NCBI RefSeq assembly: GCF_021130785.1
Contig: NC_060207.1
Location: 100,481,001-100,545,000, forward strand
Length of the DNA stretch: 64,000 nucleotides
Reading direction: 5' to 3'
Origin: Homalodisca vitripennis
Taxonomy: Eukaryota > Arthropoda > Insecta > Hemiptera > Cicadellidae
The notes beneath the pieces were generated by a model. It saw only the letters and a list, made by a program, of their open reading frames with translations, searched no databases and was not told the origin of the DNA. Numbering within the stretch: position 1 is the stretch's first letter; the number at the start of each line of letters is the position of its first letter. A program made the translations under genes and the position numbers. Positions 49,376-59,559 of the stretch are shown piece by piece.

Positions 49376-50874
49376 TTTTACTAAGTTAAAAATGCCTTTA
49401 ATATAACTATATATAAAACTTTAATTAAAAAACAACTGGTTTTTGAGGCCAATAACTATTTTGACCTAATAGTGAACGCTATGAATAATTATTACTCTTG
49501 GAAATAACTACTCGCAAAAGCAAAGGCCAACAAGTATTTCTTCCTAGACTAACATCGATCAGACTAATTAACCATTGTGAGAACTAAATTTTCATTACGA
49601 GTGACCTTTGTAATGACGATAAATAAAGCTCAACACAAACCTTTGAACAATTGGTATCTATTTGGTACCCAATATTTAGGATTTTATTAGAACAGGAAAA
49701 ATGAACATGATTCCAACAATAATACATATGTAAAGTTTAATGTAATTAAAACTGTATTTGTTTTTCAAATACTTTTATAAGGATAAAACGCAACAATGGC
49801 TGCTACGAGCCATTACTTTACTTCGTCCCATTGTGCTAGTGTGACAGAAATGTGAGGTAAATTTAGTTCTGGCGGCGATGTTGTAGAGAGCGTTACAACT
49901 AAATCTTTAGTGTTGTTATTTACTTAAATCTTCTAGAAGTGATCTCATTTTGTCGAATTACATTTAAAAGGTTGGGTTATTGTTATCAGAGTTTGCACAA
50001 TATGACATATTTAATGGATTACTTTTCCAATATATGTTTAACCACTTCTTCTTTTGTTTGCAGCTTGATAGTGCGCAACCACGTCGTTTCAAGTGGCAAT
50101 AGATTTTAACATCGGATGAAATATCTTTTCATAGACTGTTACATAAGCAAAGCTACCGCTATTAATTTTATTCTAGTTTGTGTAAGATTATATTTTTTTT
50201 TACTGTATGGCCTTCTCCATTTTGTATTTAATAGCGTTAAATAAGTTGTCGATATTGACAAAAATCACTGGCACGTATGCAGTCAATAATACAAACAATA
50301 AATTGAGATTTCAGGGTTTAGAAGGATTAACAATCAAATTTGGAACTAAAACACTGAATTTACCACGCTGTTTCTTGTTGTAATACATTTACCATTAGTT
50401 ATTCCTGTATCCAGGAATAAATCTGTTATTTTGTTAAGTCAGAGGTGGAGCCAAGGTGGCTAATTTTGTCAAGGGTTACAAGAAACTTTCCTTCTATGTC
50501 ATACTTTCCTTCCATGACATACTAACAACTTTTATCAGATCAACAATTTAATAATTTTAGTGTGCATTCAGGTTTATTACTATCTAGTATGAACATGAGG
50601 TGCTGCCTTATGTGTCTTTTTTGGGAGTAGAATGAACCTCTATTCCGTTGTTTGTTGGGAATAAAGCTCAAGAGATTCAATATCATTTTAATCTGTGATG
50701 GACAATATCGTTATAAATGTCCTTAAAAATTGAACATATTCTTACATTGCAGCACTTAAAAATATTAAATGAACTACACTATAGAATTGCGATATAACCA
50801 GAGTCTATAATATAATAAATAAATACTTTTACAAATAAATATAACCAATAAAATGATCAAGAAATGTGTTTCAG
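49376..50874. other. Intergenic or 5' region of a possible gene
   Basis: Mostly AT-rich. The 49.79-49.97 kb part (GGCTGCTACGAGCC..., GGCGGCGATGTTGTAGAGAG) is less AT-rich and ends AAAAG|GTTGGG, which could be an untranslated first exon of a gene running rightward. This is only suggestive. Confidence 0.25.
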
Positions 50875-51024
50875 AATGGTTGTTAACTCACCTGACCATA
50901 CTGTGAAGATTATAGCATCAGTGGATTTTGAAACCATAAACAACATGTATACTAACATAAATTGCACTACTCCCCTTTCAACATTTCCACATCTTGGTCT
51001 TCTACTTCAAGCAGTCTCCAACCA
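50875..51024 (+). CDS. Possible first coding exon of an unrecognised gene
   Basis: The segment is bounded by an acceptor (TGTGTTTCAG|) and a donor (AACCA|GTAAGA). It has an ATG at 50876 right after the acceptor and stays open for 49 codons and two bases, beginning MVVNSPDHTVKIIASVDFET and ending LGLLLQAVSN. The codon composition looks protein-like. I do not recognise the protein. If it is not spliced it would be a 50-codon ORF ending at TAA in 51026-51028. No following exon of matching phase was found with confidence. It is a weak candidate. Confidence 0.3.
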
Positions 51025-51028
51025 GTAA

Positions 51029-54000
51029 GATATGTTAAACTTAAAATTGTAAACACATTATTTTTATCTCAGTATATTTAATGGCAAGCATGCCAACTTT
51101 GAAGACCAATAATTTATATATTTTATTTCATAAATATTTAATTAGTGTGATTAATGAAGTGACTCATCGTGTTTTATTGTTGATTCTTATATAATACAAT
51201 CTAATCTTTATACGATCTTGTACGAACACAAATCATTTTGGCGTAATCTATTATGTACTGAAATATGAATTATATTGTTTTAAGACACCTCCTGAGTGGA
51301 TGTCCCCTCGGATAGTTTCCCAACATTATCATCACTACATGTGCTCTAAGGACAAGGGCAACCCATTATCACGGCCTTGACGGCCGGTTGAGGTCGAGTC
51401 AGCAGTCCGTGATTCCTGCAGGACTCATACGTATTTTCCCACATGTTCTTCCCCTAGTTGTATTCCTTTACCGGTTCCCGGGACAGCGTGCGAAAATACA
51501 GGGACGCGCAATGAAACAGAAGACTGAAATAACCTGAAGCCTATCCAAAATTGATACAGGAAGGAAAACATTCATCAAGGGGACTTACCATTAATTGTCT
51601 AAGCATTCTGTATGTTAGGAGTTTAAAACCCAATGAACCTTTACCCAAAACAAACCCAATTCAAATTATAATTTCTTATTAACAACACAAAAGAAAACCC
51701 CTAAATTGTTCGTTGGTGTATCATTTTCTCAGAGAGTGTTTACCAGAGGGTTGACGTGAAGGTTGTACGGCACTTTTATAGACTAACCGATTCTTGTTCT
51801 CAGGTCACGTTAACAAAACTATTGCTTCATGACCAAATTTGTAAACGCTATTCGAATTGTAACTTGCAACAATATCCCATGTGCCGAATATGTGACAAAA
51901 TATCTTAAACATAAAAGTATTTTTTTATAACATAACGATATTTATTTGATTTGAGTGAAACCACAGTTGAGAAAAGATTGCTGTTATTTAAATTTATTCG
52001 CTTATGTAAAGTTACAATCAGCAGCACGTGCCTTTCGTATTAACAAATTTAAATCTATTTTTGATTCCATTTGTGTGTCATAATATTCATTTTTGTTTCA
52101 ACTTTGACTATAATACACGGCAGGATCGTATAATAGCAGTACCCTTACAGATTCCGAAAAATCTTATGTATAACAATGTATTGCCTAAGCATTTAGCACC
52201 TCGGGCCATTTCTGATGATGAAATCCGATTTTTGCCTGTCTGTATGCACGATAACACTGTCAAGAGAGTTGACCTAAAGGGTTTATATTTTGGGTGAAAC
52301 TCTACCTCTACTTAGGTATTGGAATGGAATACTGTGCAATTTAAAATTTTACGTAATTAACTCATGTGTGTACGTAGTACGAGATCTTAATCTTGAAAGA
52401 TTTCACTCGATATTTTTTTCGCAATAAAAACGACATACCATTGTACGACATTGTATTCATTTTCACATATCTTGAATGCAAGTGAGTGGTTCAGAAAGTA
52501 AGAACCATTTCTTATGAAAAATGAATCATCACAGACTTTTTAAACAAAAATTTGCCATAGTATCGGCAGTATTCGACCTTACTTTCCGAATAATCATCTT
52601 ATACTGAATGAAAATGATGTTATTATCAAGATTAGTAACATTTGGAATTTTTTAATGGTGATTACTGTGATATTTTGTAATGATTCGTATCTTTGCTGAC
52701 ACTTTACTCGTAAATACATACGTCTATCCACAGAAAAGATCGACACGTTTTTATCCTTTGTATGCAATTGAATTGCTGAAGATATGAAGATGACGTAAAT
52801 AAATATTCACGAATAATATTCACTCTGTACAATGGAAATAACAAAGTTTTAAGTTGCCCACATTAAAAAACAAATAGTTTTTTATAAGCATAACACATAC
52901 CACAGACATGGACCAAGTTGAATATAAACGACATAAAAATACAGATTCATTGAGTAACTTTTTATCTAAATTTAAATTTTGTTGCTCACTTCACAGGCAG
53001 AATGTGTCCGCAGTCGTGGGTGAACTCTTATAACCTATATCATTCGAAGCTCGGAGAATCAATTGATAGGAATTTCCGTTACCTGGCCTTGACCACCGCT
53101 GTCTCTGTCCGCCTGGCCTGCGCGTTCGCGGTACTTCACTTTCAGTTTCCAACCAAAGGTTTGGAATGATTAAATTAAACGAACGAGATTACAATCGTCC
53201 AGAAATCACGTCTCCAATTTAAATTATGTAAAAGTGTTATTGTAATATTCGAGGTGCAGCAGAAAAGCAACGAGGAGAGATCTGGCTCCCCTTTGGCGGC
53301 ACGGCGTACCTATGGGGATGAGAGAGATTTAAACGTTTTACTTGCCTAATGCATTAGATATATTTATTTGATTTAAATTGAGATGTATTTCACACTCCGG
53401 GTGTGGCGTGCTGTACAATCAGATTAATATCTCCAAAAGTCATGTCTTAGTTACGCCACTGGGCTAAACTGTTGTTTTTTTTATCACAGATTATACCTTA
53501 AAGCAAAGGCTAAGAAAGCGTGCGCTGCGGCTGTTTCGGCAAGAAAGGAAAATGAGAAAATTACCATTTTACACTTTATTGCTGATTTTTAGTTTTTATT
53601 TATATAAAAATAAAGATATATATACAGGTGAGTATGAAATAAATGCAGAGACGCCTTAGACATTCACAACTGAGGAATCGAAACATCTAATTAGCATTTA
53701 TGGATGCTTATCTTTGAAATCTAAGTTCCACATTAAGTCTGAATACTTTTGGATAATAGAAGATGGGTATCCAGTAATAACACTTGGAGCATTGATCGAT
53801 TAGCCAATTTTCATGTAAGTGTAGATTTTCTACAGCTGCAACCAAACAAACCTAAATATCGAGTTGACCTCCATGCTGATAGTCATGCTTTTTTTTTTGT
53901 AAAAATGACATCATGGTATTTCATTAACTGACAAACAAATCAATAATCCTATCCCTCTCATTACGTCAAAAGTTTATCACTGTGTTTTTTATTAGTTGAA

Positions 54001-54316
54001 AACCAAATTAAGACATATTAATTACTTCGTAATAAATGTTGTCAAAGTTTATTCTATAAATTAATACTATAAATTAGTAACAACTCTATTCATACTTCAA
54101 TATATTCATGGTATGCAATATATTCTCTCACATTGGGATTGGTTTTATATTGCTTCGGGTGAAGAGCGATTTGGGAATATTTGCCATAGAATAACCATAT
54201 TGTGTCGGTAATTATCTGCTCTGCTCTTATAACCGAGATCTTCTGTACAATTCTCAACTTTGACATTTAACTTTGCACTGTAAACAGCGTGGCAAAATAA
54301 ATTGTATTTTTGGAAT
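51029..54316. other. Stretch without a confident gene
   Basis: It contains two moderately GC-rich patches (51.29-51.53 kb and 53.00-53.16 kb) and AT-rich DNA elsewhere. An ORF at about 52.12-52.30 kb is listed separately. No transposon domain is recognised. Confidence 0.4.
52119..52297 (+). CDS. Possible terminal exon or ORF, unrecognised
   Basis: After an acceptor-like CACGGCAG| the frame is open for 58 codons (DRIIAVPLQIPKNLMYNNVL...) and ends in TGA after LKGLYFG. The composition is protein-like (PKHLAPRAISDDEIRFLPV), but I cannot match it to a family. It is phase 0, while the exon-like segment at 50.9-51.0 kb ends in phase 2, so the two do not join directly. Confidence 0.25.
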
Positions 54317-54328
54317 GACATTGCCTTT
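54317..54328. repeat. Target-site duplication, copy at 3' end of the non-LTR element
   Basis: GACATTGCCTTT is repeated exactly at 59548-59559, on the other side of the 5.2-kb minus-strand retrotransposon. Confidence 0.85.
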
Positions 54329-54409
54329 TGTTTTTAACAGAGGGCCAGGTTTCCTAGGCCTGGTAGTTGCCTCTCAGCCATCCGGCTTATTGTGCACCCT
54401 CTCCCAGGT

Positions 54410-54673
54410 TTAAGCTGTATCAAATCCCAGGCCTTTACAAAACCATGAGATCTTCTGAACAATGCTTTCCTGTTCCAACCCCTCTTCCGTATGCATAAGA
54501 ACACCTAGGATTCTTGAGCGTTTGCTCTGTAATGCCGGACATTCAAATATGAACGTGCTTGGCTGTTTCGTCAGCCTCGCCACATTTTCCTGCACCAGTG
54601 TTTCCTGAACTGGAATACCTATTCTGTTCAGGTGACTTCGGAATATCCAATGACCTGTAATAAAACCAGTCAC
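54410..54673 (-). pseudogene. Non-LTR ORF2 C-terminal tail
   Basis: LTGH-type tail of R1/I-like elements: FITGHWIFRSHLNRIGIPVQ, then FECPALQSKRSRILGV. One Cys of the usual Cys/His cluster (CPAL) is still visible, while others seem lost (VQENVARLTKQ in place of a CR.C.E.ET pattern). It ends in a stop, and the 3' UTR runs to 54329. Confidence 0.75.
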
Positions 54674-54879
54674 CTTTCTGATCTCTCCGTTCTACTCATT
54701 CTAAGGGCATCTGCTGCAATGTTCCTTGATGGTCCCTTGAGCATCCGCTTTGCCTGTACATTCCCCTCAGTGTTTCTCCAATGTTGTAGGTGTTTGTTAG
54801 CCATCCAATTGGTAAACTGATCTACGTGCTAAGTTATATGAGACCCCACACGTTGGTTCAGGACCGGTAAGAAGGACGG

Positions 54880-55313
54880 TTGGCTCCCAAGTTAGCGCAA
54901 CCGTCTGCCCCTTCATTTCCTGTGATTCCTCTATGTCCAGGCACCCAAGTTAGAATAACTTTATTGGTTTTCGCCAGCAATTTCAAGACCTTATGGCATT
55001 CCAGACTGCCTTCGAATTACAGTCATGGTTGGCCAAAGGCCTGCAGAGCAGCCCTGCTGTCCGAGTTAATGTAGATGTTTTTGCCTTTGTAGCCCCTTTT
55101 CACATTAACTCTTGCACATTCTGCAAGGGCTGTAACTTCAGCCTGAAAGACAGTTGCCAGTTTACCTAGGCTAAAGCTTAAGTTAACCCTCGGTCTGGCT
55201 CCCCAGACCCCTGCCCCAGTACCCTTCAGAGTCTTTGACCCGTCCGTGTACCAGGTTAGAGCCTTCTTCATGTAGTCAGGCTCACCTTTTGACCATGTCC
55301 TTCCTCTCAACAA
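54880..55313 (-). pseudogene. Non-LTR ORF2 part 3: RNase H
   Basis: RNase H degrades the RNA strand of the copy. Seen: LTWYTDGSKTLKGTGAGVWG (first Asp), AEVTALAECAR (Glu), IYINSDSRAALQAF (second Asp), then after a stop and frame change VILTWVPGHRGITGNEGAD (C-terminal His and Asp). All four active-site positions are present, but the frame is broken after ALQAFGQP. Confidence 0.88.
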
Positions 55314-57064
55314 TGTTGACTTGAAATGGTTTTTCCCAGTCCGTAACCTTTGCCATTCTGTCAGACATCATTTCTAGAATATCCAGTTTGAGAATGTCAA
55401 CGATCTTGGAGTGCTTACTAGCATGTGATAATGCCAGTTCCCCAATGCACTTCAGTCTGTAGGCAGCCATCCTAGCCTCTCCTATGACGAATATGTCTAG
55501 GGGTGGGAGATTTAGCACTACTTCCATAGCAGCGGTTGGTGTTCCTCTCATGGCACCCGTTGTCCCCAAGCATGCCAACCGCTGTACCTTTGACAGGTTT
55601 TTTGCGGCAGTCACCTGTTGGACTTTTGGCCACCATACCACTGAGCCATACACCATCATTGGCCTAATGACTCTGGTGTACATCCAGTGTGACATGTCGG
55701 GTCTAAGCCCCCATGTGCATCCTACTGCACGTCTCACCATCATCAAATGTAGTCTGAGATTGTCTGATTATGAATTCCTCAGATGACAAATTCCAGGTGA
55801 GTTTATCATCCAGTTTGACACCTAGATATTTGAACTCCCTGCTTAACTGTATCTGGCCCCCACATAGGACTGGCTGTGTGATTTCCAGTTTCCTTCTTCT
55901 TGTAAATGGTATCATGACGGTCTTCGAAGGATTTACTACAAGTCCTTCTTCGTCACACCATCGCTCCACAATGGCCAGTGCTCTCTGCATCATTTCCAGA
56001 CACGTTTACCATATGCTTACATATGCTCATATGCTTATGAGTTATAACAACATCATCTGCATAGCCTTGAACATACATACCCTGTTCATTCAGAGTCCAG
56101 AGTAAGTCATCACAACTATGTTCCACAGGCTTGGTGATAATACACCTCCTTGTGGACATCCTCGCTGCGTTTTGACCTCTCTTGTGATTCCGCACAGAGA
56201 TGCCTGTGCTCTTCTGCTCTTAAGCATGTTACTTATCCACCTAACAACAGTTTTCTCCGTACCCCTGGATGTAAGCTTAGACACTATAGAGTGAGTACTC
56301 GTATTATCAAAAGCTCCTTCTATGTCCAGGAACACTGCTAAAGCTATTTCCTTTTGTTCAATAGCTTGCTCAATCTTGCCAACCAGACAGTGTAGGGCTG
56401 TTTTCACAAGATTTACCTTTCTGATAGGCATGTTTGATTTGGATGTAAGGGAACGATTGATGAGGACTGTGTCCCTTAAATGCCTATCCAGAACCTTCTC
56501 CAAGGTCTTGACAAAGAAGGATGTTAGGCTTATTGGTCTATAAGCTTTTGCAACCTCATAGGAGGGTTTGCCTGGCTTCGGGATAAATATAACCCTAGAG
56601 GTCCTCCAAGATGAGGGTATGACTCCTGTCGCTAGACTAGTTCTAAACAGTCGTAGGAGCAGGGGTATCACCAAGTCCCCACTCTCCTGCAGTAAAGCGG
56701 GAAAAATGCCATCGGTACCTGGTGATTTGAACGGCTTAAAAGACTCAAGGCCCGTTTTATCCCTAAGTAGTTGATGACAGTCTTTGCACAGTTCCAGTCC
56801 ACCTTAGACGAGCTATCTCTTAGGTTCTCGCCGCCATTCACTAACAACTGTTTCACTGGTTTGAAACGATCCTGGGAAGTGTGTATTCAGTAAACACTGA
56901 AGAGTCTCCTCAGGATCCTTGGTGTGAGTCCCATCTTCCCTAAGTATAGTACCCACCGCATTTGTGGGGCTTCGAGCTAGGACTTTTTGGAGTTTTGCGC
57001 AGTCAGGAGCCTTATCAATACTCTGACAGAATTCTCTCCACGAGTTTCTCTTAGCTCTTCTCAC
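55282..57064 (-). pseudogene. Non-LTR ORF2 part 2: reverse transcriptase
   Basis: The segment starts with the pre-RT linker (RRAKRNSWREFCQSID and LQKVLARSPTNA). The RT core follows: SRVIFIPKPGKPSYEVAKAY, YRPISLTSFFVKTLEKVLD, LDIEGAFDN (motif A with catalytic Asp), TQRGCPQGGVLSPSLWNI (template grip), the catalytic YADD box at 56063-56052, and GLVVNPSKTVM...EFKYLGVKLDD. The thumb/connector region follows (YGSVVWWPKV, LGTTGAMRGTPTAAMEVVLN). Frameshifts separate the YADD region and the thumb from the rest. The catalytic Asps are preserved. Confidence 0.9.
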
Positions 57065-57253
57065 CTCTTTATTGTACTCTGTTTAGGGCAGCAGAGTACC
57101 TATCCCAGTTCCCTGCACGTTTGCATGTATTATATGCTCTGCGAAGGTTTTTCCTCAAGGTTTCCAGCCCCTGGTTCCACCAACATGCTTTTTTCCTTGA
57201 GTTTTTTCTCAATCACGGGGCAGGCTTTGTGGTACGATTCTATCATGGCGTTT

Positions 57254-58080
57254 TCAAAAGAGTTCGCCATGTCCTCGACCCCTTGCCCCTGATACCCATT
57301 TTCCCTTACTAGATTGTTTTTTAGCTCTGCATTGAAAGCTACCCAATCTGTTTTTCTTTGGGTTTCTATAGGTCTCCTTTATTTTATACGACCTCATGTC
57401 AAAGGAGATATACTTATGATCTGAAGCAGATGCTTCATCTAGCACACTCCAGTTTAAAAACTTTAGTTGCAATATAGTTGCTAGTCAGAGTTATATCTAG
57501 GACCTCTTCTCTTACCCCTGTACCTCTTCTTTGTACAAAAGTAGGTTTACGGCCTTGATTCATAATAACTAAGTTAGATTCTACTATGAAATTCAAGAGG
57601 CACTCACCCCGATTGTTGATGTTGCTGCTCCCCCAAGCGGTGTGGTGGGCATTCGCGTCACAACCGACAATCAGGTGCCTCCGCGTAAGGGTTCCGAACT
57701 CCACAGTCCGCCTCATCTCCGCAGTTGGCGGTGGTTCTGGAGAATCGTATGGGAGGTAAAATGGATGCAAACAGGATTCTGATGTTGCCATCACCCTGTC
57801 TGCAAGTGAACCTCTGTCACGGCTGTGTCCTCTAGAACACATTTGTGCCATTTTTAGTGATTTGATTTTGTTACTGACATATATACATGCTCTAGGGTTG
57901 TTACTCTGGCCAGAATCATATATCAAAATTACCTTTAGCGGTACTCATCCCCATCACACGGCTGCCAATGGTCCATGGTTCTTGGATCAGAACCACGCCT
58001 ATGTCGTCCAGCCAGGATCTTCTGGCAGAGTGTTGCCGTAGCTGCTCTGCTGTGGTGTAAGTTTATCTGGAGCACCGCTG
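57254..58080 (-). pseudogene. Non-LTR ORF2 part 1: apurinic-type endonuclease
   Basis: This domain nicks target DNA to prime reverse transcription. Visible motifs in order: LQINLHHSRAATATL (N-terminal QINL...S), a frame-shifted LIQEPW motif with the catalytic Glu, the VGCDANAHHTAWGS motif, DITL, and ASASDHKYISFDM with the terminal Asp-His pair. Frameshifts lie near 57.95-58.0 kb and at about 57.45 kb. The catalytic residues are recognisable in each block. Confidence 0.82.
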
Positions 58081-58090
58081 TCATCCACTA

Positions 58091-59034
58091 TTGATCATTA
58101 CCTCCCTGCAGCTTGAAGGTGATCCTGTCACTGCCCAAAAAAGGGCGCATCGCCAGAGTCTTCAGCTTCTTCAGGGAGTCTTCGTCCACATGAAGGACCA
58201 GGAATTCGCCGTTGGTACTAGATTTCCCTCCAACAGCAGTCCATTGATCCGTGTCAAGGTCATTCTGGTTTTTGAGGGCTTCGAACAGCTCCTTGCTTGC
58301 TGTCCACCTCGATGTCCTTAGGGATAAAAGTGGATACTTTAAACATCCTTACCAGGCTTTTAGCTGGGGCCCATTTTCAGCTGAACCCCTTCGAAAGGAC
58401 TCAGCTCCTGGACCTGCTTCTCCAGCCACACCTTTGTTTCTGTGTTAACACAGCTGACCACTAACGCTCCACCTTCAACATGACAGCTGGACATCCTAAC
58501 GTTTTTGCCCTTAAAGGCGCGCGTTTGCCCAGCACTTTCTTCAGGTTGTTGGCTTCTTCCGTCGATAGCTTCACTTCTGGTGTTCGAGCCGGACAATAGC
58601 CAGCTTCTCCACAGAGATCCTTTCGGCATATGTTTCGGGTGTCTTCTTAGTAACACCTCCATCATGCCCCCTTCCTTCTTTTTCTCCCCTCCCTTTGCTT
58701 GTTCTTCAGGTGTCAGCTGCGATCGCAGCCTCTTCACACCTGCATAGCTTGGGGTTTGTTGTTTTTTGGGCTGGTGCGGAATGAGTTTTTCCCTTGCTCT
58801 GAGGCCCCAACAACAACCAAGTTCCCTTTTGAGGAACCGGCTTCGTTGTTTGGTTTCATCAGAGCTCGGTTTTTCTCTTCCCACCTCTTCTGCCTTTCTT
58901 TCCGGGGGATTATCGGCTCACCTCTAGCGATAGCCTCTTCTACCCTCCGCTCTCGAGAGCCGCTTCTTTTTTGGCTCTTCCGGCCGAACTTCGCCTTCTG
59001 ACAAGAGAAGTCTGTCTTCCTCCATTGGGGTCAT
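58091..59034 (-). pseudogene. Non-LTR ORF1 (DUF4780-like), frame-broken
   Basis: ORF1 proteins of these elements bind the transcript RNA. The likely start is ATG at 59034-59032 (MTPMEEDRLLLSEGEVRPEE), followed by a basic KKKRLSRAEGRR stretch and then a stop or shift. A long open block 58884-58360 includes TPSYAGVKRLRSQLTPEEQA and VVSCVNTETKVWLEKQVQEL. After another shift comes the DUF4780-like end, DLDTDQWTAVGG, then FLVLHVDEDSLKKLKTLAMR and DRITFKLQGG, ending in TAG near 58091. At least three frame breaks are present. Confidence 0.75.
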
Positions 59035-59547
59035 CTCAGACACTCTTAGTTGTTCAATCGGTAGCTCTTCTGGTTGAGTTTCGCTTTACCTCTTGAGTTT
59101 CAGTTTTGGTTTTGTTTTGGTTTAGTTCATTCTCCATTCTGATCCCACGAGAACGGGTATTTGGGGTCCATCTTCCCAGTGACCCGATTAGGAAGATAAG
59201 GGTAATTACGACTGGGTGTCCCCTGGTTCCCAGAAGGCTCCGTTGTAAGACACTGAATATACCCCCAGTGCCACGAGACTCTCAGCACGGGTCGCATAAC
59301 ACCTTAGTCTGGGGTTGTTGGTAAAGTAAGGGTGGGACCATCAGGAAAGGAAGGGATAGGTAGCTACTCTCAATTTCAGGGCCAAACCAAGAGGGGGAAA
59401 AGGTTTTCTACCCTTGTCACTGGAATAGTGACAAGGGAAGGTGGCTTCCTCCCCTTGCCCTGCCACTCCCTTAGAAGTTGCAGCACAAGACGAGGATGGT
59501 ACATCACCCACGATCCCATCTGGGACAGTGGCTGATGCCGATGAGGA

Positions 59548-59559
59548 GACATTGCCTTT
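59548..59559. repeat. Target-site duplication, copy at 5' end of the non-LTR element
   Basis: Exact match to 54317-54328. Confidence 0.85.

Larger units (their letters stand above)
54329..59547 (-). mobile_element. Full-length non-LTR retrotransposon with RNase H (I/LOA-like), mutated
   Basis: About 5.2 kb on the minus strand between exact 12-bp duplications of GACATTGCCTTT. In transcript order it has a 5' UTR (59547 to about 59035), ORF1 with a DUF4780-like domain, and ORF2 with an apurinic-type endonuclease, reverse transcriptase and RNase H, then a Cys-containing tail and a short A-rich 3' end (CTGTTAAAAACAAAA). This order, with RNase H downstream of RT, fits the I/LOA group; a related clade is possible. 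Several frameshifts and stops in both ORFs make this copy inactive, but the structure is complete, so insertion was fairly recent. Confidence 0.88.

Noticed and set aside
53749..53931. 60-codon ORF at 53.75 kb
   Set aside because: AT-driven composition, no splice context and no recognisable similarity.
58505..59324. Plus-strand ORFs over the 58.5-59.3 kb region
   Set aside because: They are antisense shadows of the non-LTR ORF1 and leader on the minus strand.
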